5,448 nucleotides of DNA. Source: a bacterium. GTDB taxonomy: Bacteria > Bacillota_I > Bacilli_A > RFN20 > CAG-826. The stretch lies in the NCBI GenBank assembly GCA_019421105.1, contig JAHZFY010000031.1, forward strand, positions 7,182 through 12,629, written 5' to 3'. Positions 4,117-5,448 of this stretch are shown one piece after another (the first letter of the stretch is position 1; the number at the start of each line of letters is the position of its first letter). The notes under the pieces were generated by a model. That model was not told the origin of the DNA, searched no databases, and saw only the letters and a program-made list of their open reading frames with translations. The position numbers were made by a program, and so were the translations under genes.

Positions 4117-5397
4117 TTAATAACCTTTTTTACCAAGTAAATGGAACATATTTTTCTTATAAATTTCAACACCTGGTTGATCAAAAGGATTAATGTCTAA
4201 CATGTATGCACTCATAGCACATGCTCTCATGAAGAAATAGAATAAATGACCAAGAGTTTTTTCATCCATTTTTTCTAATTCGATGACTGCACATGGAACA
4301 TTTCCGTCTTTTACGTGAGCGATTAATGTGCCCTCAAATGCTTTTCTATTTACGAATTCTAAGTTTTTACCATTAAGATAATTTAATCCATCTAAATCTT
4401 TTTCATCAAAAGGAATAACAATATCTTCTTTAGCATTTTTTACTAAAAAGATTGTTTCAAATAAAATTTTAGATCCTTGTTGAACAAATTGTCCTAAAGA
4501 ATGCAAGTCTGTTGAAAAAGATACGGAATCCGGTAATAAACCTTTACCTTGTTTTCCTTCACTTTCTGCGAATAGTTGCTTTAACCATTCGTTAATTTGG
4601 TTCAAGTGTGGTTCATATTGAACATACAATTCGACAGATTTATTTTCTTTTTTATACATGTAATCTCTTAAACATGCATATTTATAACAGTCATTATTTT
4701 CTAAATCATCATTGTTATATTTTTCGTATGCTTCTAAAGCGCCATCTAAAAGTGCTTGAACATCAAATCCAGCACAAGCAATTGGGAATAATCCAACAGC
4801 GGTAAAAACACTATATCTTCCTCCAATATTGCTTGGTAAAACGTAAGTGGTGTATCCTTTTTCTAAACAAAGTGTTTTTAAAGCACCTTTTTCTTTATCG
4901 GTAGTGGCAAATATTGCTTTTTTTGCTTCTTCAATTCCAATTTTTTCTTCTAATAATTCTTTTAACAATCTAAAAGCAATAGAAGTTTCAGTTGTAGTAC
5001 CACTTTTAGAAATGACATTAATAGCAAACTTTTTATTTTTTAAATAATTTAATACTTGAGCAGTATAATTTGGTGAAAATGTGTTCCCTAAATAGATTAT
5101 TTCTAATTTTCTATTTGGATATAAGCCACCTAAAGCTGCGATTGCACTTCTTGCACCAAGATATGAACCTCCAATACCACATACTACTAAAACATCAAAA
5201 TTGTTTCTAACGTATTCGGCATCTTTGATGATTCTTTTTAATTCCTCTTTGTCATAAGTTTTTGGATAATCAACCCAACCTAAAAAATCATTGCCTAAGC
5301 CAGTCTTTTTTTCAATCATCTCATTGATAATTGAAACCTTTTGTTTATAGTCATTTAAAAAATCTTTATTGACAGCATTACTTAAATCTAATTTCAT
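4117..5397 (-). CDS. pgi: Glucose-6-phosphate isomerase
   Basis: A cytoplasmic glycolytic enzyme that interconverts glucose 6-phosphate and fructose 6-phosphate. At 426 residues it belongs to the short bacterial form (about 450 in Bacillus). Sequence marks in order: CGIGGSYLGAR at 73-83 and VISKSGTTTET at 128-138 (sugar-phosphate binding in the SIS fold), SNIGGRYSVFTAVGLFP at 189-205, AESEGKQGKG at 277-286 with catalytic Glu278, TDLHSLGQFVQQG at 296-308 with ring-opening His299, and the C-terminal signature DINPFDQPGVEIYKKNMF with Lys414. The start has AAAGGA at 5411-5406, eight bases from the ATG. An upstream reading frame ends six bases before this ATG, so it is likely the downstream member of an operon. 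No standard terminator follows; the GC-rich inverted repeat lies just beyond the stop. Confidence 0.97.
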   Translation of the reverse strand: MKLDLSNAVNKDFLNDYKQKVSIINEMIEKKTGLGNDFLGWVDYPKTYDKEELKRIIKDAEYVRNNFDVLVVCGIGGSYLGARSAIAALGGLYPNRKLEIIYLGNTFSPNYTAQVLNYLKNKKFAINVISKSGTTTETSIAFRLLKELLEEKIGIEEAKKAIFATTDKEKGALKTLCLEKGYTTYVLPSNIGGRYSVFTAVGLFPIACAGFDVQALLDGALEAYEKYNNDDLENNDCYKYACLRDYMYKKENKSVELYVQYEPHLNQINEWLKQLFAESEGKQGKGLLPDSVSFSTDLHSLGQFVQQGSKILFETIFLVKNAKEDIVIPFDEKDLDGLNYLNGKNLEFVNRKAFEGTLIAHVKDGNVPCAVIELEKMDEKTLGHLFYFFMRACAMSAYMLDINPFDQPGVEIYKKNMFHLLGKKGY

Positions 5398-5402
5398 CTA
5401 TT

Positions 5403-5448
5403 TTATCCTTTCTTATGTCTAGTCAAGGATTCGTTAATCCATTCAGGG
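5403..5448 (-). CDS. C-terminal end of an upstream gene, possibly YugI/GSP13-type S1 RNA-binding protein (partial)
   Basis: Only the last 14 codons and TAA stop (5405-5403) are inside the window: PEWINESLTRHKKG. The other two minus-strand frames are closed here. The stop overlaps the pgi ribosome site and lies six bases before the pgi ATG, the usual look of two adjacent operon genes. The residues resemble the C-terminus of YugI/general stress protein 13, an S1-domain RNA-binding protein whose end contains a similar LEEWIEMS stretch. As I recall, yugI also lies near pgi in B. subtilis. With so few residues the identity is a guess; that a coding end is here is more likely than not. Confidence 0.45.
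   Translation of the reverse strand, partial: PEWINESLTRHKKG

Noticed and set aside
4608..5047. Plus-strand frames inside pgi
   Set aside because: They are antisense to conserved pgi regions and have no recognisable product.
1..5448. Mycoplasma-type code with TGA read as tryptophan
   Set aside because: All genes are intact with TGA as stop, and Trp positions in conserved motifs (for example EWDTAA in cysQ) use TGG.

Overview
The window is a compact, AT-rich stretch of ordinary chromosomal housekeeping genes. The standard genetic code is used: tryptophan is TGG and no reading frame needs TGA as a sense codon. Strong AAGGAG-type ribosome sites, a delta subunit of RNA polymerase next to argS, and a Nfu-type scaffold of YutI size point to a low-GC Bacillota. 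A lineage near the Mollicutes that kept the standard code (Acholeplasma-, RF39- or Erysipelotrichales-like) would fit; this placement is inference.

Layout. Positions 1-3103, plus strand, hold one tightly packed operon: the 3' part of argS (arginyl-tRNA synthetase), rpoE (RNA polymerase delta), a DHH/DHHA1 phosphoesterase of the NrnA type, and a CysQ/inositol-monophosphatase-family phosphatase. A hairpin at 3105-3142 ends this operon and also ends the convergent minus-strand gene for a small Nfu iron-sulfur protein (3129-3365). Positions 3431-4006 carry six minus-strand tRNA genes, in transcription order Val(UAC), Tyr(GUA), Gln(UUG), Lys(UUU), Leu(UAA), a terminator-like hairpin, then Gln(CUG). 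All encode CCA. A good promoter lies upstream at 4033-4062. Positions 4117-5397, minus strand, hold pgi (glucose-6-phosphate isomerase). At the right edge is the last bit of an upstream gene that resembles the C-terminus of a YugI/GSP13-type S1 RNA-binding protein.

How the parts fit. The operon joins translation (ArgS), transcription (delta) and nucleotide clean-up. NrnA-type and CysQ-type enzymes can both remove 3'-phosphoadenosine-5'-phosphate (pAp), and NrnA also degrades very short RNAs, so their adjacency suggests a small RNA/nucleotide salvage unit. The tRNA block and pgi are separate housekeeping units.

I see no mobile element, CRISPR array, phage gene or evident new system. The points most worth a second look are structural: base-pair mismatches in tRNA-Leu and tRNA-Lys, a GC-rich inverted repeat wrapped around the tRNA promoter, and an apparently leaderless nfu transcript.
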